A program made the translations under genes and the position numbers. A stretch of DNA of 64,000 nt, from the NCBI GenBank assembly GCA_013400115.1, contig VXBP01009016.1, forward strand, positions 1 through 64,000. The letters are read 5' to 3'. Under the pieces are notes generated by a model. It made no database searches and was not told the DNA's origin. It saw nothing but the letters and a program-made list of their open reading frames with translations. The DNA is from Rhinopomastus cyanomelas. Lineage: Eukaryota > Chordata > Aves > Bucerotiformes > Rhinopomastidae. Positions 13,401 through 25,830 of this stretch are shown here, in pieces (position 1 is the first letter of the stretch; each line of letters starts with the position of its first letter).

Positions 13401-14446
13401 AGTCTTGCAATCATTCCACTAAAATGCCGTTATTTTGCTCTTGGTCTTCAACAGAGCTGTCGTAAAAGAACAGTTTCGAAGAGATGTTTTTAAACTAACA
13501 TATACCTGAAAGGAAGTAATCACTCATTCACCCTGTTGTGCTTATTCCGTAAGAGAAATTAGTTACTGTTTCTAAGTGGATAGTCTATATGAAGTTTCAC
13601 TTACAACAGAAAGACAAGGGAAGAGAAAAAAGTTGTAGGACTGGAGAAACAGAACTTCAGCTGCAGAACATCAGTAGATGACATTAGATTTTTGGTGTCT
13701 AGATTCAGACATTTCTTAATAATTCCTCTACTTGCACAGCATCACTTCAAAAATAGGGTAAAACAAGAGGGCAAACTCACCCGAAAGTTGGGAAACGTTT
13801 CTTCTTCACAAGTTTAGAGCTAAAGTCACCAGGAGGCTTAAAACAGTTTTGATTGAGCATGTAAATAAACTTATAACCACTAGAATTAGGTGACACTAGT
13901 AGTTAAGAAGAAATCTGGCATCACTCTTTTGAGTTGAGAGCTCAGTGTACGCTTTCTGAACTGGAAGTAGTTAGCGTGACTGATATTGTTCTTTATCCAG
14001 ATGGCACAAATATAAAGGAGTAACAACATAGCTGATACTGGTATAGTCAAGGAAAAATTCTTCTGTGATGGAAAATGATGTTTGTGCTAGACCTGGTCAG
14101 AAAATCCTCATAAAATGTCTATTTGCAGAAAAAATATCAATTTAAAAATCCTCAAATAAAAGAAATGTGCTGATTTCATCAATAATTTGCCTTTTACAAT
14201 AATATTTTGACAAGTTGTTCCATCTGCTGCAGAATATTTAATTTCCTAGTTTGAAGTTTTCTAAACGTTACTCCACTTCCCTTTGATTTTCCCAGTGTTC
14301 TCCAGCCTCAGCTTTCACAGTACAAATGTTCTTCAGTGTCTAACTGCTTCAAAAACAAACACAGAAGCCTTCATCTTTACTCGACTTTTGGCAGTGTCTA
14401 TCTATCACTTCTCCAGTTTATCACCACTCTCGGCTTCCTAAAGCTG
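10431..14446. other. Intergenic, nothing recognised
   Basis: About 4 kb of AT-rich sequence. A short direct repeat (cttcctgatg twice) lies near 11,992-12,011. No gene or mobile element identified. Confidence 0.5.
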
Positions 14447-15160
14447 AATATTGGGTTCAGTTTTGGGCCCCTCAGGTCAAGGACGACACACAACTGCTGG
14501 ACAGAGTCCAGCACAGAGCCACAAAGATGATGAAGGGAGTGGAACATCTCCCTGATGAGGAAAGACTGAGGGAGCTGGGTCTCTTGAACTTGGAGAAACA
14601 GAGACTGAGGGGTGACCTCATTAATGCCTATAAATATGTGAAGGGTGGGTGTCAGGAGGATGGAGCCAGGCTCTGCTCAGTGTCATCTACTGATAGAACA
14701 AGGGGCACCGAGTGTGAGCTGGAACATAGAAGGATCCACATAAACATGAGAAGAAACTTCTTCCCAGTGAGGGTGACAGACTGGAATGGGCTGCCCAGGG
14801 GAGTTGTGAGGTCTGCTTCCCTGGAGATGTTAAAACCCACCTGGATGTGTTCCTGTGCAACATGGTCTAGGTCAGGAGTCCTCAAACTTTTTAAACAGGG
14901 GGCCGGTTCTCTGTCCCTCAGGCAGTGTCAGGGGCCGGGATATAGTTTGTGCTGCCTGGCTTGTCCTGCCTGGGAGCTGCTCGGCGGGGTGGGGGGTTGG
15001 GGGGATGCTAAATACCATTGGAGACCCTGGGGGGCCATATCCGGTCCATGGGCTGGGGTTTGAGGACCCCTGGTCTAGGTGATCCTGCTGTGGCAAGGGG
15101 ATTGGACTAGATGATCTTTGGAGGTCCCTTCCAATCCATTCAGTTCTGTGATTCTGTGAT
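14447..15160 (+). repeat. CR1 LINE 3' part interrupted by hAT element
   Basis: A CR1 starting in the late RT region (ORF2 C-terminus open from 14,527) and ending in a normal tail at 15,160. It is split by a 200-bp DNA transposon at 14,873-15,072; without the insert, CR1 sequence is continuous through ggtctaggtgatcc. The part from 14,679 is repeated after an N (see 15,187). Confidence 0.93.
14873..15072. mobile_element. 200-bp non-autonomous hAT-type DNA transposon
   Basis: The insert begins CAGGAGTCCTCAAAC and ends GTTTGAGGACCCCTG, imperfect terminal inverted repeats matching at 14 of 15 positions. It is flanked by a perfect 8-bp target duplication, gtctaggt (14,865-14,872 and 15,073-15,080). 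An 8-bp duplication and CAGGGGTC-like ends are typical of hAT elements. The interior is G-rich and non-coding, so it would depend on a transposase supplied elsewhere. Confidence 0.9.
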
Positions 15161-15185
15161 CATTCAGTATGTCCCATATCTGCTC

Positions 15186-15186
15186 N
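15186..15186. other. Isolated N at duplication junction
   Basis: Single ambiguous base exactly between two 507-bp copies. Confidence 0.95.
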
Positions 15187-15668
15187 AGTGTCATCTAATG
15201 ATAGAACAAGGGGCACCGAGTGTGAGCTGGAACATAGAAGGATCCACATAAACATGAGAAGAAACTTCTTCCCAGTGAGGGTGACAGACTGGAATGGGCT
15301 GCCCAGGGGAGTTGTGAGGTCTGCTTCCCTGGAGATGTTAAAACCCACCTGGATGTGTTCCTGTGCAACATGGTCTAGGTCAGGAGTCCTCAAACTTTTT
15401 AAACAGGGGGCCGGTTCTCTGTCCCTCAGGCAGTGTCAGGGGCCGGGATATAGTTTGTGCTGCCTGGCTTGTCCTGCCTGGGAGCTGCTCGGCGGGGTGG
15501 GGGGTTGGGGGGATGCTAAATACCATTGGAGACCCTGGGGGGCCATATCCGGTCCATGGGCTGGGGTTTGAGGACCCCTGGTCTAGGTGATCCTGCTGTG
15601 GCAAGGGGATTGGACTAGATGATCTTTGGAGGTCCCTTCCAATCCATTCAGTTCTGTGATTCTGTGAT
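15187..15668 (+). repeat. Second copy of CR1 3' part (duplicated)
   Basis: Repeats the CR1 segment of 14,679-15,160 including the nested hAT insertion. It begins abruptly after the N rather than at a natural 5' truncation. Confidence 0.9.
15381..15580. mobile_element. Second copy of the 200-bp hAT-type element
   Basis: Identical to 14,873-15,072, with the same gtctaggt duplications at 15,373-15,380 and 15,581-15,588. Because the CR1 flanks are also identical, it arose with the tandem duplication and not by a second transposition. Confidence 0.9.
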
Positions 15669-15693
15669 CATTCAGTATGTCCCATATCTGCTC

Positions 15694-17850
15694 CTGCCTC
15701 TCTATCACCATGGGATCTGCCCTCATTAAAACACAGAGTGACTCGAGGTGAAAATCTTTTTAAAATCCTGGAACTAGTATTATCCTTATTTCTGCACCCC
15801 AATCAGATGGTTCACTCCTTATGACTCTGGCGTCTGTGACCCCTATTCCATACTGATCATCCATTGTCCACTACCCAAATGTCAGCTTCCACTTTTGATC
15901 AGCCAGGGATATCTTCTGGGATCTCTTGCATTTTAACAAAATCATCACTGGGCTTTTCCTCGTGCTGCTTTTCACACTTGAACAGAGCTCCCCATAAACA
16001 TCCACAAAGTGATCTGAAGCATCTCCAAGAGTCTCTTTGGCTACATTGCCTCAATCCTTAGTGCTGCTAGCTAACAAGGTCTCATACTCTATTACCACCA
16101 CAAACCATGTTAGCTAGTACTCGTTAATTGTTTTTTCAGTCTCCTACTCTCTGCTTTGCCCTCTACCTACTGGGCTTACTAACTTTAATTAGCTTTCCAC
16201 TCTGTGTGCTCTGGGTGCTGCGCAACATGAGCCGGTACCGGTTTCTCAACGCAGTTCATAGCAACGTAGGGCTGCACAAGGCCAATAAAAGAAACAAGAG
16301 GCGCAGTGGGAAAACATTTTCACTTTTCAAGAAGAGGAGCAGGCAACATGCCCATATCCTGCTGTAGTCCAGATTCCTATGTGCTTCCAAAAAAGCCCGT
16401 TAGAATCCCAGTGCCATCTCAGTTCATCCACTGAACCTTCTGCAGTGTTTCTCAAGGCACAGCTTCTGAAGGATGCCACAGCAAATCAGCTCCACAGTTT
16501 TCAATACATACTGACAATTTGTTAAAGTGAGAATTTTTTGCTATACCAGTGAAAGTGAAGAATATGATGCGTTCTCAAGGAAATAATTGTTGTTCGGAAA
16601 AAGAGCGTGTAGGAGGTGGGAATTTCAGAAGTGGATACGTTGGGTGTTTTAACACTCCTCTGTTAACTAATATACTTACCCACATCAAGATTCCTTTGAT
16701 TTTATAAGGAAATCAATCACATATAGATTTTATATATTTATTTATATATAGATATGATCTATGTCCCATAAATACCTGTGTTTACACATTAGAAGATGGA
16801 GTAAGCAATGTCTTCACGTTACTTACTGCATGCACTTGCATTAGTGCAATACCTACAACCTTCTACTATGGAAACAGCCCCATCCGATTATCAGCCCAAT
16901 TAATACAAAATAAATTATCTAAAGAAAACATTACTTTTGTAGAACTATTATGTAAACCCCTGGTCTACTTAAGTCCATAAATCAAATGTACTCACAGTTC
17001 TTGATTTCATGCTAGCGGCCAGCAGTTATCTTTTGCTCTGACCCTGAAAACACTGATATTACTAATCATTACAGTAATGTTAACTTTTAAGTTTGGTTTT
17101 TAGCTGACTATCTCCCAAACACACTTCATTCTACATAAACAAAGCTTGGAGCACAGAAAGAGACAGTTATTTTTACTGGCAAACATCAATTAAATGCATT
17201 TTGGTTGCTGAATTTAAAACTGCCAAAGCGAGAAGGAACACAGCCTTGGTGGTGGTGCCAAGTTGAGTTCAAAGCTTTTTGTGTTTTGTTTGTAACTTTT
17301 ATTCACGTATTTCTCTGGGGAAATAAAAGCCCACTGAGGGAATCAATACAAAACCTCACAATCCCCCTTTTAGCTTTACTATTACTGCTACACACAGCAT
17401 ACTCACACGCTGGTTTCTTTTCAGAGAGTAAGTGAAGCATTTCCTATTAGCAGTGCTCTGTGCGCAGAAGGATGTCCTGGAACTGGAATTTTTCCATGGG
17501 ACGGCCAACTCTGATCTGAAGAAAGTGACAGCATCCAAGTTATTTCAGTTGCTTAAACCTGAGCTGGGGACATCTTACAAAAACTATTACTGAAGCTAGT
17601 ACAGAGACAAAACTGGTAATTAAACCAGTATTTCCCACTGAGTTTTCTAGCTCTTTCAGCTGGTGTTTGAGAGCTGAACACTTGAAATACATTTATTCTA
17701 GATCTAATAAATTGAAGGCTAGTGATACTGTCAAGTGTGGCTACGTGGTTCATGCACAGACACAGAGTCAAATTGTGCAAGTTTTACAAAAATAAGCTGC
17801 TGTATAAATTTCAAAGCACTATTCCTAACAAATATAGTTTGAAATGTAAA
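15694..17850. other. Intergenic, nothing recognised
   Basis: Only a TA-rich simple sequence near 16.7 kb. Confidence 0.5.
16725..16765. repeat. TA-rich simple sequence
   Basis: Imperfect tatat/ttta repeats (tatatatttatttatatata). Confidence 0.7.
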
Positions 17851-18036
17851 TCATAGAACCATAAAATCATTAGGGATTGGAAAGAACCTCGAAAGATCAT
17901 CTAGTCCAATCCCCCTGCCAGAGCAGGATCACCTAAACCAAGTCACACAGGAACACATCCAGGCAGGTTTGAAACATCTCCAGTGAAGGAGACTCCACAA
18001 CCCCCCTGGGCAGCCAGTGCCAGTGCTCCAGTTATG
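17851..18036 (-). repeat. CR1 3' fragment
   Basis: Minus-strand CR1 end: attagggattggaaagaacc, then ccagtgaaggagactccacaa. It is truncated within the ORF2 C-terminus. Confidence 0.93.
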
Positions 18037-18070
18037 CTACCAGTTATCAGGAAACACACCTGATGGACAA

Positions 18071-18304
18071 CATAGAATCATAGAATCATAGAATCATTAC
18101 AGATCAGAAGGGACCTCGAAAGATCATCTAGTCCAATCCGCCTGCAACAGCAGGATCACCTAGACCAAGTCACACAGGAACACATCCAGTCGGGTCTTGA
18201 ACAACTCCAGTGAGGGAGACTCCACAACCACCCTGGGCAGCCTGTTCCAGTGCTCTGTCACCCTCACCATGAAGAAGTTTCTTCTCAGGTTGATGTGGAA
18301 CCTC
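18071..18304 (-). repeat. CR1 3' fragment ending at an N
   Basis: Begins with three catagaat-type units and runs through the tail into the ORF2 C-terminal region (tgaagaagtttcttctc). It stops exactly at the isolated N at 18,305, so the true end is unknown. Confidence 0.93.
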
Positions 18305-18305
18305 N
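18305..18305. other. Isolated N at CR1 strand switch
   Basis: Single N between a minus-strand CR1 and a plus-strand CR1 fragment. Confidence 0.95.
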
Positions 18306-18425
18306 ACTGTCTGGATATGATCCTGAACAACCAGCTCTGGGTGGCCCTGCTTGAGAGGCGGCTTGGATCAGATCAGATTACCTCCGGGACTGCCTCCCAA
18401 CTTCAGTCATGCTGTGGTGTCTGTG
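18306..18425 (+). repeat. CR1 3' end of another subfamily
   Basis: After the N the strand flips. The sequence reads ctggatatgatcctgaacaa, then ggccctgcttgagagg and tccgggactgcctcccaac, a diverged + strand CR1 tail of the 'ctgcttgag' type. Confidence 0.65.
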
Positions 18426-21400
18426 TTCACAGCAGTGGACATACAGGTACCTCTTTGGTTTGGGAACTCAGCATTTCAAAGAAGCACGTACAAACTAGAG
18501 AGTACAAGCACCAAAGACAAAGAAACTTCTCAATAAATTAAAAACTTTCCCATTCTGCTTGTCATCTTAAAGTCATTCAGACGCTGCACAAGGAGTTGCA
18601 AAATAACTGTCACCAGCCGCGCACAGAGATGCAAATTACCGCTAGTAGCATTTCCAGTGAGTAGACACAGCAGTGTATGTTGAAAAGCAAGTAGCACCAA
18701 CACAGATCACCCGGATCAGTCAGTGTCTCCAGTTTCTCCACATTCAGACCTCTCTCTCTGACCAGGATGCAGTCTGACCATGGTGTGTATACTAAAAAAA
18801 TCCTCATAAGCTAAGATTTGGCAAACATTCACTTCTGCACATAATTGCATTCATAGCCGAACATGCCAGATTTTGGCTACGTAGTCACAAGGACTTTAGC
18901 AAAATGCCTTTTCACACCCTAAGTTGGACACTGAACAAATAAATTCTCATCCAAAGTAGCAACTAGTCCATAAAGATGGCTCAAGGCAGAAGGGATGGTA
19001 GGGAAATTATCACATTTACATGTCTGCATCAGGAGGATGATTTGCCTTTGTGGTAGAGGAAGACAGACCACGTTCTCCCCAGTGATCATGAAAGATTTTG
19101 GATAGATGACCCTTCTAGCTGAGGTGCATCAGTCAGGTGGGATGAATACTGACTCACCCATTGCTTACATTCAGGCGGTGTGAAAACAATTTCACTGGTC
19201 ACACAAATCAGGACATTATCTACGCCACCACAGAGGACATCTCAGTAGCAGGACAGGTAACCTTCAAACACAAGCAAATAGGATTTCATGTAATATGGAC
19301 AGCAGGATCACGAATTCTGAAGTGGAGCACGCAGGACAGTACTAGTGCATCGCGCAGTGGTATTAGAACATCCCGGTGCCCTTGGGGTAGGTGCCTACCT
19401 GCTGCTGCATTTTCTTCACTGAACTTTAAAATTTCCTTTCCAAACCAAACTGTGCTATGGTCTGTAATTTGTTTCGAATTGATGGCTTGTAGTTTGTTGA
19501 CTAAGTAGTGATAGCTTTTTTCTTATGTTTGAGATTTCTAGCTGTCCTGGTTTACAGCAGAAACTCCTGCTTTCGTTATTCATAAGCCAAAAAAATCCAG
19601 TCAGTGAGAAAGAGGTAAGGAAGAATGACAGGTTCCCACTGAACCTATTGTAAGAAAGAACCTAAGGCAACCTAGTTTGCTAGGCAAGGAAAATAAAGAC
19701 TGCAAGAGAAATTATTTCTGTTTTCTATAAACAGCACTGAGGAAGAAAAATTATCTAGGTTAAACAAAATGCCAACATAATACATTTTCTTCTATGAAAC
19801 CCTAAATAAATCTATGCCAGAAATTGGAGGAGTATATTTTGGGATGCCTTTTACTTAGCAAATAGGAGAGGCAAGAAACCCAACCGGTTTCAAGGAGGAC
19901 CACTGATAAATTCTTACAGTGCACTACGTGATGCCCGTGACAGCTGAGTCTGATCCCAGTCATCGGGAGATTCTGGATCCTAGATTTCCAATTGGTTTCT
20001 CTGACTACTCTTCTAAGGACAGTAAAAGTTATGTTAACGAGAATAAATATAACCCACATCAAGAATGACAAATTCAACACAAAATTTATGAGCAAAAATT
20101 ACATCTATTTTTGCCTACAACCTGGACTAGGAAATTGAAGCTAATGCCCGAGTAATTCCTTAGAAGTTATTATATCAGTTATTCAATAGCACAGGACATA
20201 TTTGGGGATTTTTTCTTTAGTTCTCATTTGGCAATAAAATTATATGGAAATATCAGAGCAAAGCTTTGTTTCATACAGAAGAAAACTTAAAAGGCAGGAA
20301 GGGGAAAAGGCCTGTTCAGCTGCAGACATGCAGTAAGCAGCAGCACCTCTTCAGAGGAAGGCAAGTTACTGAGAGGTGTGGAGAACCTGGCACCTGCCAG
20401 AAAACTGACGATCACAGAAATAATAACAAAAGTGACACAAATGAGATAAAACAGCCAGTTACTAAAACCTATTAATTTACGGGCAGAAGGACATTTATGC
20501 TTTGAATTCACGGAGAAAATATTGTGAATGGACAAGCTCCATCTAATGAGGCACTTTCACTGGCTCACAGCTTCAGCTCGTGTCTGTCTAGGTAACTCAC
20601 ATATCTGTATGTTCGAGAAGCTTCTTAAGACAAAGCCAAAGGCTGCTGGAATCACAGTTCCAAAGACAGAACACAGATGTGCCAGAGACATGTTAAGAAA
20701 GCCTGGTCTCCTGAGGCTCCCGGAGCAGATTTGCTTAGCTCAGAAGCAGGCACACATTTCAGAGAAGCACCAGACCTCTGCTCACTACCAAAGAAAACCT
20801 TAAAGTCTGAGGTGTAACAATTAATGTAAAATCTGGGCATGTAGTCCTCCGAGGACATCATTTTCCTTTGAATATCTTTATAATTTCAAAGCAGATAAGC
20901 ATTAAGAATCTTTTCAACCAACACGGGTTCTGGTAAACGTTTCCTTTATACTGTTTTCCTTGTAGGTCTCAGTAAGATCACCTTCTGTTTAGTTTACAGT
21001 CTAAAACTGAAGTTAAAACTTAAGCAGTCTAGAATTACTTCCCACCCTTTCAGACTACAAATCACACCCCATTTCAACTTGATCCACTTGGAATATTCCA
21101 GACTGGCATACCTAAAATACATACCACTGCCACCAGAACACTGTTGGATTGGGATCTCGTTGGTACCAGAAGGTTATGTAGAATAGGGTTTTCCAAGGCA
21201 ACCTCAACCATTTTTGTAAGAAAGGAGCAGACCTTTCCCTCTGCTGTCCTTGTGAAAATCCACAGCAAGTGTCTCAATGTCAATATTGACAGAATAGTGA
21301 ATATTTGCAATTTAAATGAAATCAGTGGAATTCACCATGGTTAAATGAATGCGGCTGGCAAATCAGACCTTGTGACCCAGGGTCATTGCTACCAACTTTT

Positions 21401-22996
21401 CTGGGAAGACACACAGTATCATCTGATTTCTGCATCTATAGCAATGCCAGCCCACGCTGGACTAAACCAAACCTGAAATCTAGACACACTGAAAACTTCC
21501 AACTCATGAGCTAAAAACTGACTTTACGTGACGCTGTTCCTGTCCTACACAGGCAAATTTTTTCTTTTGTTTTAAATCCAGTTAGGGCAACTTTGCACAC
21601 ACTTTGTACCTTGATACAAACCATTCTACACACTATAACTGACAGAGCAAAGTAATAGCTAAAATGTATAATGTAGTACAAGCTATCAGGGTATGGAGAG
21701 TTGGTCTCGTCAATATCAACAATAGCTAAGGAAATAGTGGCTGAGAATACACAGAGCACCTTTTTCAATACGTTGCACATATGGTAATTCCACAAATCAA
21801 ATGCAATAGAACTCAAAACTGGGATGAAAATGTCCCACAGATCAAACTGAGCTCTTAGCACACTGAGCAGCACAAAGAGTTCGTTATGCCCGGCGCACAA
21901 TGGAGACTTTGCCGGCCATACATGTTGCCCATGGACAACGCTACTAATACGTAAACAACCCACTTCTCCCAGGACTGAAAGCAAAGCCATGACCAAAAAT
22001 TAGAGCCTGAAAGAAGTCTAAATCAGCTATTCAGAAATATTAAAGCGTCAGGGTTTAGCGCTTTGGCTGTGGGTAGGAAGCAGGTAACAGCTGCCACCTC
22101 ATTAAGAACTGATTATTTGAGGTCTAATAGAAACATGAAAGAGTAAAAGACAACAAGAAAGGGGCAGACACATAGTTCAGTTCCCAACTGTGCATTGGCT
22201 ATCACAAGAGTTAGAGCAACAGAAGAATTTACATAAAATTCTGGACAACTGTTTCTTTCTAAGGCTACTTCTGAGGTACTGGATTTGTACGGTACTGTTA
22301 GCAAAGGTCGGAACACCATCCCAATTAAAATACTACACACGTGATGCCACTCACACGTAAGCAGCCCTACAAGGTCTTTTCCGTGCTCCTGCCACCCCTT
22401 CCTACACATTCAGCTAAATGCATCTTTGCTTACAAGTCAGACTTGCTGATGTTAGTAAAGGGATAAAACATTTTAAGTTCTACTAGGAATAGCAGCTGTA
22501 TCATCTAGAACAGGCACTGAGACAGAATAGCATGACAACGGCAAGAAGTTTGGGGGTTATATTTGTAGGCCAAATTGAATCATCCTGTGGTTACATTTGT
22601 GTCTCCAAGAAGTATTAGCATCCACACAACAACACACCTTTCTTGCTTTTTTGCATAAGGAAAATGATTTCTTATAGGCTACATGCCCTGCTAGTTATCT
22701 GTCTGTGACAGACCAGAACAAAGGTGTAAAACCTACAAGAGGCAAGCTGCCCACGTCATGGTAAATATATAATCCAGAAGCACTTTACTAGAGCAGGTTC
22801 TGCTTCTGTTGTTTGATGGCACAACAATAAGCCCATTGATGATGCACATTTTTCATAGAAGGCTGCAGAGAATGTCAGACTACTCAAAGTTACAGTCTAG
22901 TTCTGATACCTAACCATAATGGTAGACACAGAAAGAACCAGTCTTCATGGTGAGATAAAATGAGAAATCACCAGCCAGAGAGCCTCCTCCCAAGTC
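18426..22996. other. Intergenic with scattered hydrophobic minus-strand ORFs
   Basis: Minus-strand frames at 19,802-20,095, 20,287-20,535, 21,511-21,996 (161 codons) and 22,113-22,409 contain hydrophobic stretches. T-rich DNA produces such frames by chance, and no family was recognised. Confidence 0.4.
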
Positions 22997-23245
22997 TCTA
23001 GGGACAGGACTCAAGTTGTGCCGGGGTAGGTTTAGATTGGATATCAGGAAGAATTTCTATCCTGACAGAGTGGTCAAAGATTGGAACAGGCTGCCCAGAG
23101 AGGTGGTGGAGTTGTCATCCCTGGAGGGTTTCAAACAACGTGCAGATGCAGCCCTAGGGAATAGGGTTTAGTGGGCGTGGCAGGGTTAGGTTGAAGGTTG
23201 GACTGGAGGATCTCAGAGGTCTCTTCCAACCTTAATGATTCTATG
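22997..23245 (+). repeat. CR1 3' fragment
   Basis: A CR1 subfamily with ggtttagattggatatcagg, gaggtggtggagttgtcatc, a ggtttagtgggcgtgg spacer and the terminal ccttaatgattctatg. It is truncated 5' in the ORF2 C-terminus. Confidence 0.92.
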
Positions 23246-25830
23246 TACACATTTATGTCTCAAATCACCTTTTGGAGTGTTTTGATATATATTGCAATAT
23301 AAACAACTCTCTAACCTCATCTGCTTCCTTCCTACAAACTAAATGTCAGGAAGCAAAGGAAGACCTGTATTGGTTGTGAGCCTGGCATCTTCAACCGAAG
23401 AAGCATACCCTGTACAGTAACCCAGGCACAGGGATTACGTAAATCCAAGGCCATATAAAAATTCAAATACAAACGTCTTCTAGGGATTGCAAGCTATCAT
23501 TTGTTAGCTACCAGTTTTCCCTATGCTAGACATGGTTTGTACGGACTATGTTCTTGAATACGCTCTACAGAATGTCTGCCTGTTGAAAGGAATTTGCGCT
23601 GGATTTCTGATAAAGAACACATTTTGTCCTTGTAGTTTGGGAAACACAATAATTTTCCTTGGCAAGATAAACCCACTTTTTTCACACTTTTTCACAGGGT
23701 TTCTACTGTCTTTTGTCTTAACACCTGTGTTCAGTCCAGTATTTTATCCTTGGTACTTCCAAAAGTGGTACAATTTACTCGTATAGTAAGAAAACGACGT
23801 AATGCATCGACACAGCTGGATGCCCTTACATCTGTCCAAGACAAACTGCCAGTTCTGTACCCACGGTGTCAGGCAGGGGAAGAGGAAAGAGGTTTGAAAC
23901 CGAGTAATCTGAAGCACACCAAACGGTCCACGAAAACTGCTGAGGTTAAGTCCTACTGGCAGAAGTCTCTAAATTCATCACTTCGAGGGCTGTGCCTTCC
24001 CTAAGCATCCCTTCCAATGTGGGGTTCATTACGTCTGTAGAGTTAGATGTCAGTTCCCACAGATTCTGAATGCAGCGGACAACTGCCATCAGAAAGCAAG
24101 TACAGATACTTCCTTGTTTCAAAATTAACTGCCAGCAAATAAACAGAGGTAAAATAACCAGCACTGAAAATGCACAAAGAAGTACCCTTAATATGGCCTG
24201 CCCCTGTTCTGCAACAGGGTTTTGATCAGCAGCAGCAAACTCTAGCACTTCCAATATGCTGTCGGTGAAACTAGCACTACGGCTCCTCGCAACCCCTGAC
24301 CGATGGACAGCCAGTTTTCCACTGGTGCAATACTCTTAGTTTTTCCACAGGAAAGCCCTCAGTGCACAGCCTCTGCTGTACAGCCACAAGAGCGTAGACC
24401 CTTCTGTGGCCTCCTGGTTCTGTGCGAACGCTTGAAGATCTGTATTGGCTCTCAGACCTCCGTGACTAGGTAGAGAAGCTGAACGGAACAATCTGTTCTT
24501 CAGTGACTTCAAGCAAGATGCCAGTTGGAATTTGCTTTAAAATTTAAAGCAGTATGATGTGAAATGGCAACGCGACCTCCCCCACAAAAACACTGGTCTC
24601 CACAATGCGGCTTATAATAGAGGAAGGCTTGAGCCACTTGGGGTGAAATTCGAGTTTCGACGAGAGACAGAATTTTCCAAGTGACTTCAAAGTGGTCAGG
24701 ATTTCATTCCTTATATGCTCCACATTTTTTATTTTGAAGAGAAATAAGCTGCTGAAGTTTAAAAAAAAAAAGTGCTTCGTTTAGTTCATTTTCAAACGCA
24801 CCACGATGCTGGGAGCTTTCCAATTCTGAACTTGCAAATGGGGACGAAAACCTTTGAAATGTCACTTTAAAGAGAATAAGCAGGCATCTCGTTAAAGGGT
24901 CGCATTTGGCAACAACAGGACGCAGCATGCCTTCCCGCTCCTCCTTCTCCCCTTATTACTATTATTTATTGCTCTTACTGGGATGTGTTCTATAATTGGA
25001 TTCTGGCACAGACCGGTGGAAAGAGAAAAATCTTTCCAATCTGATTCAAAATAGGTTTTACTTTGTAAAATACACATGCAAAGAGTGAAAAATTATCTCT
25101 TTGCTCCCCGATAGTTATTCAAGCCATTTAGATGTTTTAGCCTAGGCAGACTTGAAACCTGTAATTTTTGAAGCTGTTTTTAATAAACTATCTGTGTGAT
25201 TTGGGATAATTTTTGCTCGTATTTGTCAGATAACTTTCTATTAATGGATTTTGGTTGAGCAAATAGCACATTCCTTTCAAGAAATACATTCTGAATGAAA
25301 CTTGCCTCTCGAAGAGTCACATATTCTGCAGTCATAAATGAAATAGATGTGGCACTTTACAGCCAGAGTTAGCAACTGAAAATCATGCATATTGATTAGA
25401 TACTAATCGGAGAGGCTACTTCAGAAATCACACCGAAGAAATGATTAAAAAAAGCAGTAAAAAGCAGAACAGTACAAGACAGTAATAAATATAAATATCA
25501 AGAAATAAGAAATAGCACATGGAAAAGCTAAGCCTTCTCCCTCCATTTAGAAGATGGCCTTCCACAGATGAAGAACCTTTTCAGTCAGCTCATTACAATG
25601 CAAATGGCCACGCTGAAGACTGTCAGCACATTCACATAACTGCTCAGCAAAGGAACTGAATAATGAGAACAACACACAGACAAGAGGAAAAAAAGGGAGA
25701 AAAATATGAGGAGAAGCCAAACTTTTTCAAAACAGGAAGATGGAAGCAATTAAGTAAAACACCAGAGCATTTCAATTTATTTTTCCTCATTTTAAAGCTT
25801 AAGCTATAGTAACTACCTGTACGCACTAAT
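23246..25830. other. Intergenic, nothing recognised
   Basis: AT-rich. ORFs up to about 100 codons on both strands without recognisable domains. Confidence 0.5.

Larger units (their letters stand above)
14679..15693. repeat. 507-bp tandem duplication joined by one N
   Basis: Positions 14,679-15,185 and 15,187-15,693 are both 507 bases and differ by one substitution seen by eye (14,690 c, 15,198 a), separated by a single N at 15,186. The unit covers CR1 sequence, the hAT insertion and short unique flank. This is more probably an assembly artefact than a real duplication. Confidence 0.9.

Noticed and set aside
15381..15580. Second independent hAT insertion
   Set aside because: The CR1 flanks and target duplications are identical to the first copy, so it is part of the larger duplication.
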